From the NCBI GenBank assembly GCA_948665105.1, contig CAPNGW010000170.1, positions 1 to 5,774 of the forward strand: 5,774 bases of DNA. The letters are read 5' to 3'. The position numbers and the translations under genes were made by a program. Numbering within the stretch: the stretch's first letter is position 1; each line of letters begins with the position of its first letter. Shown piece after piece: positions 1 through 5,287 of the stretch. The DNA is from an uncultured Lachnospiraceae bacterium (GTDB lineage Bacteria > Bacillota > Clostridia > Lachnospirales > Lachnospiraceae). Below the pieces are notes generated by a model. The model did not search any database. It saw only the letters and a list, made by a program, of their open reading frames with translations, and was not told the origin of the DNA.

Positions 1-346
1 TGGGCGCAACGGGTCTGCAGGTGGAGGCGGACTCCCCGGAGCAGCCCTCGTCAAGGCCCAGAAAGCAGATGCCGGAAAGCTTCTTTTCCTTGTCGTACTC
101 CAGGTGCAGAAGCTTCATCTTCTCCCAATATTTCAGAGCGCGCTGAATGTCCTTCTCCGTGTGCTCCAGCTTGTCCGCAGCACCGGATAAAGAAAAACTG
201 CAGTCCGCAGAATTCATGCAACGCAGAAGGTACAGATATATTTTTACATACTCGCCGTTTGCAGCGGTCATAAAGTTGTCAATAAAACGGTTGGGCACAT
301 AGGTGGCAGACGTATCTCTGTCATTATGTAAAGTAATTTCCGCCAT
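1..346 (-). CDS. DnaD-like replication protein, N-terminal part (cut by left edge)
   Basis: The minus-strand frame opens at ATG 346 and stays open to the window edge, giving 115 codons of the N-terminus. The protein begins MAEITLHNDRDTSATYVPNR and continues FIDNFMTAANGEYVKIYLYLLRC (residues 22 to 44, quoted here only as a motif summary: FIDNFM, NGEYVKIYLYLL). A short helical stretch then ends in DIQRALKYWEKMKLLHLEY. This is the winged-helix N-terminal domain style of the DnaD/DnaB primosome family of Firmicutes, which help load the replicative helicase. The C-terminal DnaD domain would lie outside the window, so it cannot be confirmed. The start is supported by the ribosome binding site AGAGAGGTG 8 bases upstream. 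The gene follows murC in the same direction after a gap rich in DnaA boxes, which fits a replication role and possible DnaA control. A phage-type DnaD homologue is an alternative, but nothing else here looks phage-derived. Confidence 0.75.
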   Translation of the reverse strand, partial: MAEITLHNDRDTSATYVPNRFIDNFMTAANGEYVKIYLYLLRCMNSADCSFSLSGAADKLEHTEKDIQRALKYWEKMKLLHLEYDKEKKLSGICFLGLDEGCSGESASTCRPVAP

Positions 347-380
347 AAAAGGAACACCTCTCTCTGTTTACTACAAACAC

Positions 381-409
381 AGTGTAGCATAGAATGAAAA
401 AAAAGAGAA
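381..409 (-). promoter_or_regulatory. candidate extended -10 promoter for the DnaD-like gene
   Basis: Read on the minus strand, TGC-TACACT gives an extended -10 element (-10 at 381-386, TG at 388-389). A poor -35, TTCTCT, lies at 404-409 with 17-bp spacing. Transcription would start near 374, giving a short leader of about 28 bases before ATG 346. A 5-bp inverted repeat (CTACA 371-375, TGTAG 383-387) overlaps the -10. The weak -35 suggests either a low-activity promoter or one helped by an activator. The call rests on consensus matching only. Confidence 0.35.
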
Positions 410-464
410 GAGGGAAATTTCCCAAAAAGGCCGAAAATCCGGGCGTTGAAGGGATTGGAGAAAA

Positions 465-493
465 TGTGGATAATGTGGATAACATGTGGAAAA
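465..493. promoter_or_regulatory. DnaA boxes, tandem pair plus a third near-match
   Basis: Two perfect 9-mers TGTGGATAA (reverse complement of the DnaA box TTATCCACA) abut with no gap at 465-473 and 474-482. A third copy with one mismatch, TGTGGAAAA, follows at 485-493. All three point the same way. They lie about 90-120 bp upstream of the predicted start of transcription of the DnaD-like gene. The sequence match is direct; binding by DnaA is inferred. Confidence 0.75.
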
Positions 494-577
494 AAGTTAT
501 GCAAACTACCACAGAATCCCTCGTCGGCCCATGAAAAAGGGGAATGTGAAAGAAATGGGAAAAACTTTATGTAAACG

Positions 578-625
578 AAAAATCCACATTCGGAAAGAGG
601 AATAATTCTCAAAACGAATGTGGAT
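578..625 (-). terminator. candidate rho-independent terminator of murC
   Basis: A perfect 11-bp inverted repeat, ATCCACATTCG at 582-592 and CGAATGTGGAT at 615-625, is separated by 22 bases. In the murC transcript the stem begins 11 bases after the stop codon and is followed by TTTT (581-578). The position and U-run suit a terminator. The long loop, short U-run and AT-rich stem make it weaker than a textbook example. The same bases contain DnaA-box sequence, so the repeat may exist for DnaA binding instead. Confidence 0.45.
580..588. promoter_or_regulatory. degenerate DnaA box in opposite orientation
   Basis: AAATCCACA at 580-588 matches 7 of 9 positions of TTATCCACA and faces the opposite way to the tandem pairs on either side. 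It lies within an arm of the 11-bp inverted repeat 582-592/615-625. On its own it would be weak; it is listed because of the cluster around it. Confidence 0.35.
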
Positions 626-636
626 AATGTGGATAA
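619..636. promoter_or_regulatory. DnaA boxes, second abutting tandem pair
   Basis: Perfect TGTGGATAA 9-mers occupy 619-627 and 628-636 without a gap, in the same orientation as the pair at 465-482. The second box ends directly against the murC stop codon (637-639, TAA on the minus strand). The two pairs are 154 bp apart. Four exact copies of a 9-mer in 172 bp is far above chance. Confidence 0.75.
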
Positions 637-2016
637 TTATAAGCCCAGCAGGTGTTCTCCTACTTGCAGTATGTCTCCGGCTCCCATGGTTATCAACAAG
701 TCGCCGTTCATACATTTTTTTAATAAAAAATTTTCAATCTCGTCAAAAGAGGGGAAATAATAGCACTCCGCCTCCAGCTTTTCCAATTCTCCAAGAAGGT
801 CCAAGGAGGAGATGCCCAGGGTATTTTTCTCCCTGGCAGCATAAATGTCTGCCAGAACTACCATGTCCGCGGTGGACAAAGCCCGGGCGAAATCCTTTAG
901 AAAGGCGTGGGTCCTGGTGTAAGTGTGGGGCTGGAACACACAGACGATACGCTGATGGGGGTAATTTTTGGCAGCGTTTAATGTGGCGGCAATCTCTGTG
1001 GGATGGTGGGCATAGTCGTCGATGATGGTGATGCCCTTTAAGGAGCCCTTGTGCTCAAAGCGTCTGGCTGTGCCGCCAAATTCTGCCAGTGCGGCTTGAA
1101 TGTCCTTAAAGGGAATTCCCATTTTAAGAGCCAGGGCCGCCGCTGCCAGGGCGTTGGAGACGTTGTGCATGCCGGGAACCCCAAGGGAAATGGAGCCCAG
1201 AGCTTCTTTTTTGTGCATCAATGTAAAAATTGCACAACCTTGTGTATGAAATTGGACATCATCCGCATAATATTCAAAGGAAGGATGGAGACCGTAGGTG
1301 ATGATTTCTCCGGCTACACCTTCAGTGATTTCCTGATAATGCTGGATTTCGCCGTTGATGATGACGGCGCCGTCACCGGGCACCTTATGGGCAAAGGCAG
1401 TGAAGGACTCCCGGATTTCCTGAAGATTGTTGAAGAAATCCATGTGATCCTCCTCAATATTAAGGATTAGCGCATATTTGGGACTGAAATGTAAAAAGCT
1501 GTTGGTGTACTCACAGGCTTCGGTGAGAAATACCTGGGAATTGCCCACCCGGATGTTGCCGTCAATGGATTTTAAGATACCGCCCACAGAGATGGTGGGA
1601 TCTGTATTGGCTTTCAGGAGAATTTGGGTGACCATGGAGGTGGTTGTGGTTTTGCCGTGGGTGCCGGAAACGCCGATGGACTCCCGGTAATTATCCATAA
1701 TCTGGCCCAAAAGCTCCGCACGGGCCAGGGTCGGAATGTTTTGGGACAGGGCTTCCTTAAGCTCCGGGTTATCCTGCCGGATGGCCGCGGTGTAGACCAC
1801 AAGCTGTGTCCCTTTCTGAATGTTGGCAGCGCTCTGTCCATAGAAGACGGAAGCGCCCATCTCTTCCAGCTTCCGGGTCAAATCCGATTCTCTGGAATCA
1901 GACCCGGAGATGGTGAAATTCTCCTTTAAAAGGATTTCGGCCAGGCCGCTCATGCTGATGCCTCCGATGCCGATGAAGTGTATGTGGATTGGGTGTTTAA
2001 AGTTTATTTTATACAT
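637..2016 (-). CDS. murC: UDP-N-acetylmuramate--L-alanine ligase
   Basis: MurC is the cytoplasmic, ATP-dependent ligase that adds L-alanine to UDP-MurNAc, the first amino acid of the peptidoglycan stem peptide. With the start at ATG 2016 the protein has 459 residues, normal for the family. The N-terminal UDP-binding domain shows GIGGISMSG (16-24). The ATP P-loop is GTHGKTTTT (118-126). EACEYTNSF (166-174) and NIEEDHMDFF (186-195) form the central Mur-ligase core, followed by PGMHNVSNALAA (281-292). The C-terminal domain has DDYAHHPTEI (333-342) and FQPHTYTRT (361-369). The frame also has TTG 2046, ATG 2043 and ATG 2031, but homology-like sequence begins at MYKINFKHP. An imperfect binding site GGACGG (2024-2029) lies 7 bases before 2016, and no good one precedes the others. 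The gene diverges from glgC and is followed by the DnaA-box gap and the DnaD-like gene. Confidence 0.95.
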   Translation of the reverse strand: MYKINFKHPIHIHFIGIGGISMSGLAEILLKENFTISGSDSRESDLTRKLEEMGASVFYGQSAANIQKGTQLVVYTAAIRQDNPELKEALSQNIPTLARAELLGQIMDNYRESIGVSGTHGKTTTTSMVTQILLKANTDPTISVGGILKSIDGNIRVGNSQVFLTEACEYTNSFLHFSPKYALILNIEEDHMDFFNNLQEIRESFTAFAHKVPGDGAVIINGEIQHYQEITEGVAGEIITYGLHPSFEYYADDVQFHTQGCAIFTLMHKKEALGSISLGVPGMHNVSNALAAAALALKMGIPFKDIQAALAEFGGTARRFEHKGSLKGITIIDDYAHHPTEIAATLNAAKNYPHQRIVCVFQPHTYTRTHAFLKDFARALSTADMVVLADIYAAREKNTLGISSLDLLGELEKLEAECYYFPSFDEIENFLLKKCMNGDLLITMGAGDILQVGEHLLGL

Positions 2017-2063
2017 AATTTTACCGTCCATTTCAGAATCCATCAATTTTAAGTTATTTTATA

Positions 2064-2115
2064 GCTGCATCCATTTTATAACAACCGTCAGTGATAGTCA
2101 ACAGCAGGATGCAGC
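2064..2115. repeat. 9-bp inverted repeat bracketing the murC promoter
   Basis: GCTGCATCC (2064-2072) and GGATGCAGC (2107-2115) are perfect reverse complements separated by 34 bp. One arm sits at the predicted murC transcription start; the other lies just upstream of the -35. Centre-to-centre distance is 43 bp, about four helical turns. The right arm also overlaps a direct repeat, CAGCAGGA at 2102-2109 and 2112-2119, with 10-bp periodicity. It is a candidate operator; no known regulator motif was recognised. Confidence 0.5.
2073..2101 (-). promoter_or_regulatory. sigma-A type promoter of murC
   Basis: On the minus strand TTGACT (2096-2101) and TAAAAT (2073-2078) are separated by exactly 17 bp. 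Each hexamer matches 5 of 6 consensus bases. Transcription would begin near 2066, leaving a leader of about 50 bases before ATG 2016. Confidence 0.7.
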
Positions 2116-2229
2116 AGGAAAAAATAGGGACAACGACCAAATATAGGTCCTGATTATTACAAAATGGAGGAGAAATTTGTATAAAATAACGAAATATAGA
2201 AGAATTAGAAAAAATATTTGTGAAAAATG

Positions 2230-2258
2230 TGTACTAATTTGGCGATTTGTGGTATAAT
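2230..2258 (+). promoter_or_regulatory. extended -10 promoter of the glgC operon
   Basis: A perfect TATAAT (2253-2258) is preceded by TGG (2250-2252), which makes an extended -10. At 17-bp spacing the -35 position holds TGTACT (2230-2235), a poor match. An extended -10 can compensate for that. Transcription would start near 2265, about 30 bases before the glgC start codon. Confidence 0.65.
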
Positions 2259-2282
2259 CAATATCACAATATAGTAAGGACG

Positions 2283-2290
2283 AGAGGTGA
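2283..2290 (+). promoter_or_regulatory. ribosome binding site that decides the glgC start
   Basis: AGAGGTGA (2283-2290) is a good Shine-Dalgarno sequence 5 bases before TTG 2296. The GTG at 2287 lies inside this element; to use it, the ribosome would need the weaker AAGGA at 2276-2280. Together with the family-like N-terminus MIRKEMIAML this favours TTG 2296. Confidence 0.6.
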
Positions 2291-2295
2291 TTGAC

Positions 2296-3570
2296 TTGAT
2301 TCGTAAAGAAATGATTGCCATGCTTTTAGCTGGCGGACAAGGAAGCCGCCTGGGAGTATTAACTTCCAGCGTTGCGAAACCAGCAGTAGCCTTTGGCGGG
2401 AAATATCGTATCATAGACTTTCCGCTGAGCAACTGTATTAATTCCGGTATCGATACCGTGGGCGTGTTGACCCAGTATCAGCCCTTAAGGCTGAATACCC
2501 ATATCGGTATCGGTATCCCGTGGGATTTGGACCGAAACAAAGGAGGTGTCACGGTTCTTCCCCCTTATGAAAAGAGCGGCAACAGTGAATGGTATACCGG
2601 AACAGCCAATGCCATTTACCAAAATCTCAACTACATGGAGAGCTACAACCCGGAGTATGTTCTGATTCTGTCCGGGGATCACATCTACAAGATGGATTAT
2701 GAGGTGATGCTGGATTTCCATAAGGAGAACAACGCGGACGTCACCATCGCAGCCATGCCGGTGCCCATTGAGGAGGCAAGCCGGTTCGGCATTGTGATTA
2801 CGGATGATGAGAAGCGCATTACGGAGTTTGAGGAGAAGCCGGAGCATCCACGCAGCAACCTGGCTTCCATGGGCATCTACATCTTTAGCTGGGAAGTGCT
2901 TAAGGAGGCCCTGATTGCCAAGTCAGACCAGAATGGCTGTGACTTTGGCAAGCATATCATTCCCTATTGCCATGACAAGGGGGAGCGTGTATTTGCCTAT
3001 GAGTTCAATGGCTACTGGAAGGATGTGGGGACCCTGGGCTCTTACTGGGAGGCCAATATGGAGCTCATCGATTTGATTCCGGAATTCAATCTCTATGAGG
3101 AATTCTGGAGAATCTACACCCAGAACTCTACCATCAGTCCACAGTATATTTCCGGCAATTCTGTCATTGACAGGAGCATCATCGGCGCAGGAACAGAGGT
3201 ATACGGGGAGGTGTACGGCTCGGTAATCGGGTCCGGCGTCACCATTGGAAAAGGCTCGGTGGTGCGGGATTCCATCATTATGGAAGGCGTCGTCATCGGG
3301 GAGAATGTGACTGTGGATAAGGCCATCATTGCAGAAAATTCCCTGATTGGAGACAACTGCCGGCTGGGCGTGGGGCAGGAGGCTCCCAACAAGCTCAATG
3401 CCAGCATCTATTCCTTCGGGCTTGTCACCATCGGAGAGAAATCTGTCATTCCCGCCGGCGTGAGCATCGGCAAAAACACTGCCATATCAGGTGAGACCGA
3501 GCCGGAGGATTATCCGGAGGGTGTTCTTTCAAGCGGTGAGTATATTATTAAGGCAGGTGACGGACTATGA
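2296..3570 (+). CDS. glgC: glucose-1-phosphate adenylyltransferase, catalytic subunit
   Basis: GlgC (ADP-glucose pyrophosphorylase) makes ADP-glucose and pyrophosphate from ATP and glucose-1-phosphate, the committed and usually allosterically controlled step of bacterial glycogen synthesis. Starting at TTG 2296 the protein has 424 residues, normal for the family; a GTG at 2287 would add three. The nucleotidyltransferase domain carries GGQGSRL (13-19), KPAVAFGG (28-35), GTANAIYQN (102-110), SGDHIYKMDY (126-135, with the metal-binding Asp), FEEKP (178-182, the glucose-1-phosphate lysine) and YWKDVGT (240-246). From about residue 285 to 400, hexapeptide-like repeats (for example SVIGSGVTIGKGSVV) form the left-handed beta-helix used for oligomerisation and regulation. 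All key residues look intact. The stop overlaps the glgD start by four bases, so the two are probably translationally coupled and form one heteromeric enzyme. Confidence 0.96.
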   Translation: MIRKEMIAMLLAGGQGSRLGVLTSSVAKPAVAFGGKYRIIDFPLSNCINSGIDTVGVLTQYQPLRLNTHIGIGIPWDLDRNKGGVTVLPPYEKSGNSEWYTGTANAIYQNLNYMESYNPEYVLILSGDHIYKMDYEVMLDFHKENNADVTIAAMPVPIEEASRFGIVITDDEKRITEFEEKPEHPRSNLASMGIYIFSWEVLKEALIAKSDQNGCDFGKHIIPYCHDKGERVFAYEFNGYWKDVGTLGSYWEANMELIDLIPEFNLYEEFWRIYTQNSTISPQYISGNSVIDRSIIGAGTEVYGEVYGSVIGSGVTIGKGSVVRDSIIMEGVVIGENVTVDKAIIAENSLIGDNCRLGVGQEAPNKLNASIYSFGLVTIGEKSVIPAGVSIGKNTAISGETEPEDYPEGVLSSGEYIIKAGDGL

Positions 3571-4682
3571 AAGCAATCGGAATCATTTTAGCAGGCGGTA
3601 ACAATAACAGGATGCAGGTGCTGTCCAACAAACGGGCCATCGCGGCCATGCCGGTGGCGGGAAGCTTCCGTTGCATTGACTTTGCACTCAGCAATATGAC
3701 CAACTCCCATGTGCAGAAGGTGGCAGTACTGACCCAGTACAATGCCAGGAGTTTAAATGAACATTTAAGCTCCTCCAAATGGTGGGACTTCGGAAGAAAG
3801 CAGGGAGGACTTTATACCTTCACACCTACGGTGACGGCGGACAACAGCTGGTGGTACCGGGGAACGGCGGACGCCATGTACCAGAACCTGGATTTCCTCC
3901 GCAGGAGCCATGAGCCTTATGTGATTATCGTAGGCGGGGATTGTGTGTACAAGATGGACTACAACAAGGTGCTGGAGTACCACATTGCCAAGAAGGCCGA
4001 TGTGACGGTGGTCTGTAAGGACATGCCGGCAACAGAGGACGTAAGCCGCTTCGGCGTAGTGAGGATGAATGAGGAGGCCCGGATTGTGGACTTTGAGGAG
4101 AAGCCCATGGTGGCCCAGTCCAACACCGTTTCCACCGGAATTTATATCATCCGCAGAAGACAGCTGATTGAGCTTTTGGAGCGCTGTGCCAAGGAGGACC
4201 GCCACGATTTTGTAAAGGATATTTTGATTCGCTATAAGAATATGAAGCGAATTTTCGGTTACAAGATGGACGGATACTGGAGCAATATTTCCACCGTGGA
4301 ATCCTACTATAAGACCAACATGGATTTCTTAAAGGAGGATGTGCGCAGGTTCTTTGGCGAGGAGCCCGCCATCTATTCCAAAGCGGAGGATTTGCCTCCC
4401 GCAAAATACAACACAGGCTCGGATGTTCGAAACAGTCTGGTTGCCAGCGGCTGTATCATCAACAGCAAGGTGGAGAATTCCGTTTTATTTCGGAAAGTAT
4501 TTGTCGGTAAAAACTGCGTGATTAAGAACTCCATCATTTTAAATGATGTGTACATCGGCGATAATACTCACATTGAAAACTGCATTGTTGAGAGCAGAGA
4601 TACACTTCGGGCAAACACATATTTCAGCGGAGGGGATGGAATTAAGGTTGTCTATGAGCACAATGAGCGGTACATGATGTAA
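3567..4682 (+). CDS. glgD: glucose-1-phosphate adenylyltransferase, GlgD (regulatory-type) subunit
   Basis: This 371-residue protein is a diverged paralogue of the GlgC just upstream. In Firmicutes GlgD pairs with GlgC to make a more active heteromer and has little activity alone (family knowledge). The fold is kept: WYRGTADAMYQN (96-107), GGDCVYKMDY (123-132), FEEKP (176-180) and a shorter beta-helix from about 285. However, the nucleotide loop reads GGNNNRM (10-16) instead of GGQGSRL, the KPAVAFGG block is replaced by AIAAMPVAG (24-32), and YWKDVGT has become YWSNIST. These losses fit a non-catalytic or regulatory role. The start ATG overlaps the glgC stop (ATGA, 3567-3570) and has AGGTGA (3555-3560) 6 bases upstream. 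No glycogen synthase or branching enzyme is in the window. Confidence 0.94.
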   Translation: MKAIGIILAGGNNNRMQVLSNKRAIAAMPVAGSFRCIDFALSNMTNSHVQKVAVLTQYNARSLNEHLSSSKWWDFGRKQGGLYTFTPTVTADNSWWYRGTADAMYQNLDFLRRSHEPYVIIVGGDCVYKMDYNKVLEYHIAKKADVTVVCKDMPATEDVSRFGVVRMNEEARIVDFEEKPMVAQSNTVSTGIYIIRRRQLIELLERCAKEDRHDFVKDILIRYKNMKRIFGYKMDGYWSNISTVESYYKTNMDFLKEDVRRFFGEEPAIYSKAEDLPPAKYNTGSDVRNSLVASGCIINSKVENSVLFRKVFVGKNCVIKNSIILNDVYIGDNTHIENCIVESRDTLRANTYFSGGDGIKVVYEHNERYMM

Positions 4683-4719
4683 ACGTAAGATAAAAGTAGT
4701 TAAAAAAGGGGGCAAGGCC

Positions 4720-4995
4720 ATGCAGATAACAGATGTACGTATTCGGAAGGTGGAAAAAGAGGGTAAGATGAGGGCAGTGGTGTCCATCACCATTGACGAG
4801 GAGTTTGTAGTACATGATATTAAAGTGATTGAGGGAGAAAAGGGTATGTTCATCGCGATGCCCAGCCGCAAAGCAGTGGATGGAGAATATCGGGACATTG
4901 CCCATCCCATTAATTCGGCCACCAGGGAGCGAATTCAGGATTTGATTCTTATGAGGTACCAGGAGGCGGGAGAAGAACAGGAGCAGGAGAGGTAA
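4720..4995 (+). CDS. spoVG: SpoVG family septation and gene-expression regulator
   Basis: SpoVG is a small conserved protein, first known from spore cortex and septation defects in Bacillus. It was later shown to bind RNA and DNA and to act as a pleiotropic regulator in several Firmicutes. The 91-residue product is typical in length and shows the family blocks TDVRIRKV (4-11), EFVVHDIKVIEG (28-39), GMFIAMPSRK (42-51) and YRDIAHPINSATR (57-69). The tail is an acidic, Glu/Gln-rich stretch (EEQEQER). A strong AAGGGGG ribosome binding site (4706-4712) lies 7 bases upstream. Only 37 bases separate it from glgD and no convincing promoter was seen there, so it is probably co-transcribed with glgCD. 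SpoVG also occurs in non-sporulating species, so it does not prove sporulation. Confidence 0.95.
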   Translation: MQITDVRIRKVEKEGKMRAVVSITIDEEFVVHDIKVIEGEKGMFIAMPSRKAVDGEYRDIAHPINSATRERIQDLILMRYQEAGEEQEQER

Positions 4996-5033
4996 AGAAG
5001 GATAGCAGAGGGTGGAAAACTATATAAGAAAAT

Positions 5034-5055
5034 AGAAGAACCGGGGGGTTCTTTT
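5034..5055 (+). terminator. hairpin with U-rich end, possible weak first terminator
   Basis: AGAACC (5037-5042), loop GGGG and GGTTCT (5047-5052) form a perfect 6-bp stem. It extends outward to 9 bp with one G-U pair (5034-5055) by using the flanking A and T bases. The U-run is only TTTT and is partly consumed by the stem. It may be a partial terminator or an RNA-stabilising 3' structure just before the stronger hairpin. Confidence 0.4.
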
Positions 5056-5061
5056 AAGAAG

Positions 5062-5101
5062 GAGACTGCACGGCTGGGGGGCTGGGCAGTCTCTGATTTT
5101 T
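5062..5101 (+). terminator. rho-independent terminator of the glgC-glgD-spoVG unit
   Basis: GAGACTGC (5062-5069) and GCAGTCTC (5086-5093) form a perfect 8-bp stem. The 16-base loop is G-rich, and the stem is followed by a T-run (5097-5101). It lies 67 bases past the spoVG stop and before the next promoter, as expected for the end of the unit. Confidence 0.8.
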
Positions 5102-5123
5102 CAAGTCCTTCCCGTACATAACA

Positions 5124-5153
5124 TTGCAATGCTTTGTGAGATTATGATATAAT
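5124..5153 (+). promoter_or_regulatory. sigma-A type promoter of pth
   Basis: TTGCAA (5124-5129) and a perfect TATAAT (5148-5153) are 18 bp apart. TGA directly before the -10 (5145-5147) gives an extended -10. Transcription would start near 5160, leaving an unusually long leader of about 170 bases before pth. It lies just past the spoVG terminator, so pth has its own transcription start. Confidence 0.7.
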
Positions 5154-5227
5154 ATTTCAGGCTTTATGTATTTGTTTTATCTTGTTGTAAATTATGCATA
5201 TATTACGAGGTAAGGTGATTTTATGCC

Positions 5228-5287
5228 ATGGATGTCTGTGCAAAGAATCTGATTCGGGAGGACGAAGCGGACTCCCAGCGCTTATGA
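5228..5287 (+). CDS. possible 19-residue leader peptide upstream of pth
   Basis: ATG 5228 opens a short frame, MDVCAKNLIREDEADSQRL, ending in TGA at 5285-5287. It has a good Shine-Dalgarno, AAGGTGA (5212-5218), 9 bases upstream. An out-of-frame ATG at 5223, only 4 bases from that element, would give a 9-residue peptide instead. No family is recognised. It is listed because the binding site is strong, no other gene uses it, and the stop overlaps the start of the next small frame. It could equally be a chance frame in a structured leader. Confidence 0.35.
   Translation: MDVCAKNLIREDEADSQRL

Noticed and set aside
347..636. Replication origin (oriC) at the DnaA-box cluster
   Set aside because: No dnaA or dnaN in the window, no clear DnaA-trio run next to the tandem boxes, and no distinct unwinding element; a regulatory or titration cluster is the simpler reading, though an origin cannot be fully excluded.
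268..715. Overlapping minus-strand open frames of 62-114 codons across the DnaA-box gap
   Set aside because: They overlap the start of the DnaD-like gene or the end of murC in other frames, have Phe/Ile/His-rich composition caused by the repeats (IHIIHIF comes from the boxes), and lack ribosome binding sites.
618..1929. Plus-strand open frames opposite murC (up to 139 codons)
   Set aside because: murC is a clear full-length family member on the other strand; these frames are antisense shadows with no recognisable protein features.
2127..2151. Inverted repeat GACC/GGTC in the murC-glgC gap as a terminator or riboswitch stem
   Set aside because: The stem is only 4 bp, competes with an equally weak alternative, has no U-run, and no wider riboswitch-like architecture is visible before glgC.
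3312..3320. A perfect DnaA-box 9-mer inside glgC
   Set aside because: It is a single isolated copy within conserved coding sequence (codons for VDK), with no neighbouring boxes.
4683..4719. Separate sigma-H or sigma-A promoter for spoVG in the glgD-spoVG gap
   Set aside because: No pair of hexamers with acceptable spacing was found in the 37-bp gap or the end of glgD; only weak partial matches occur.
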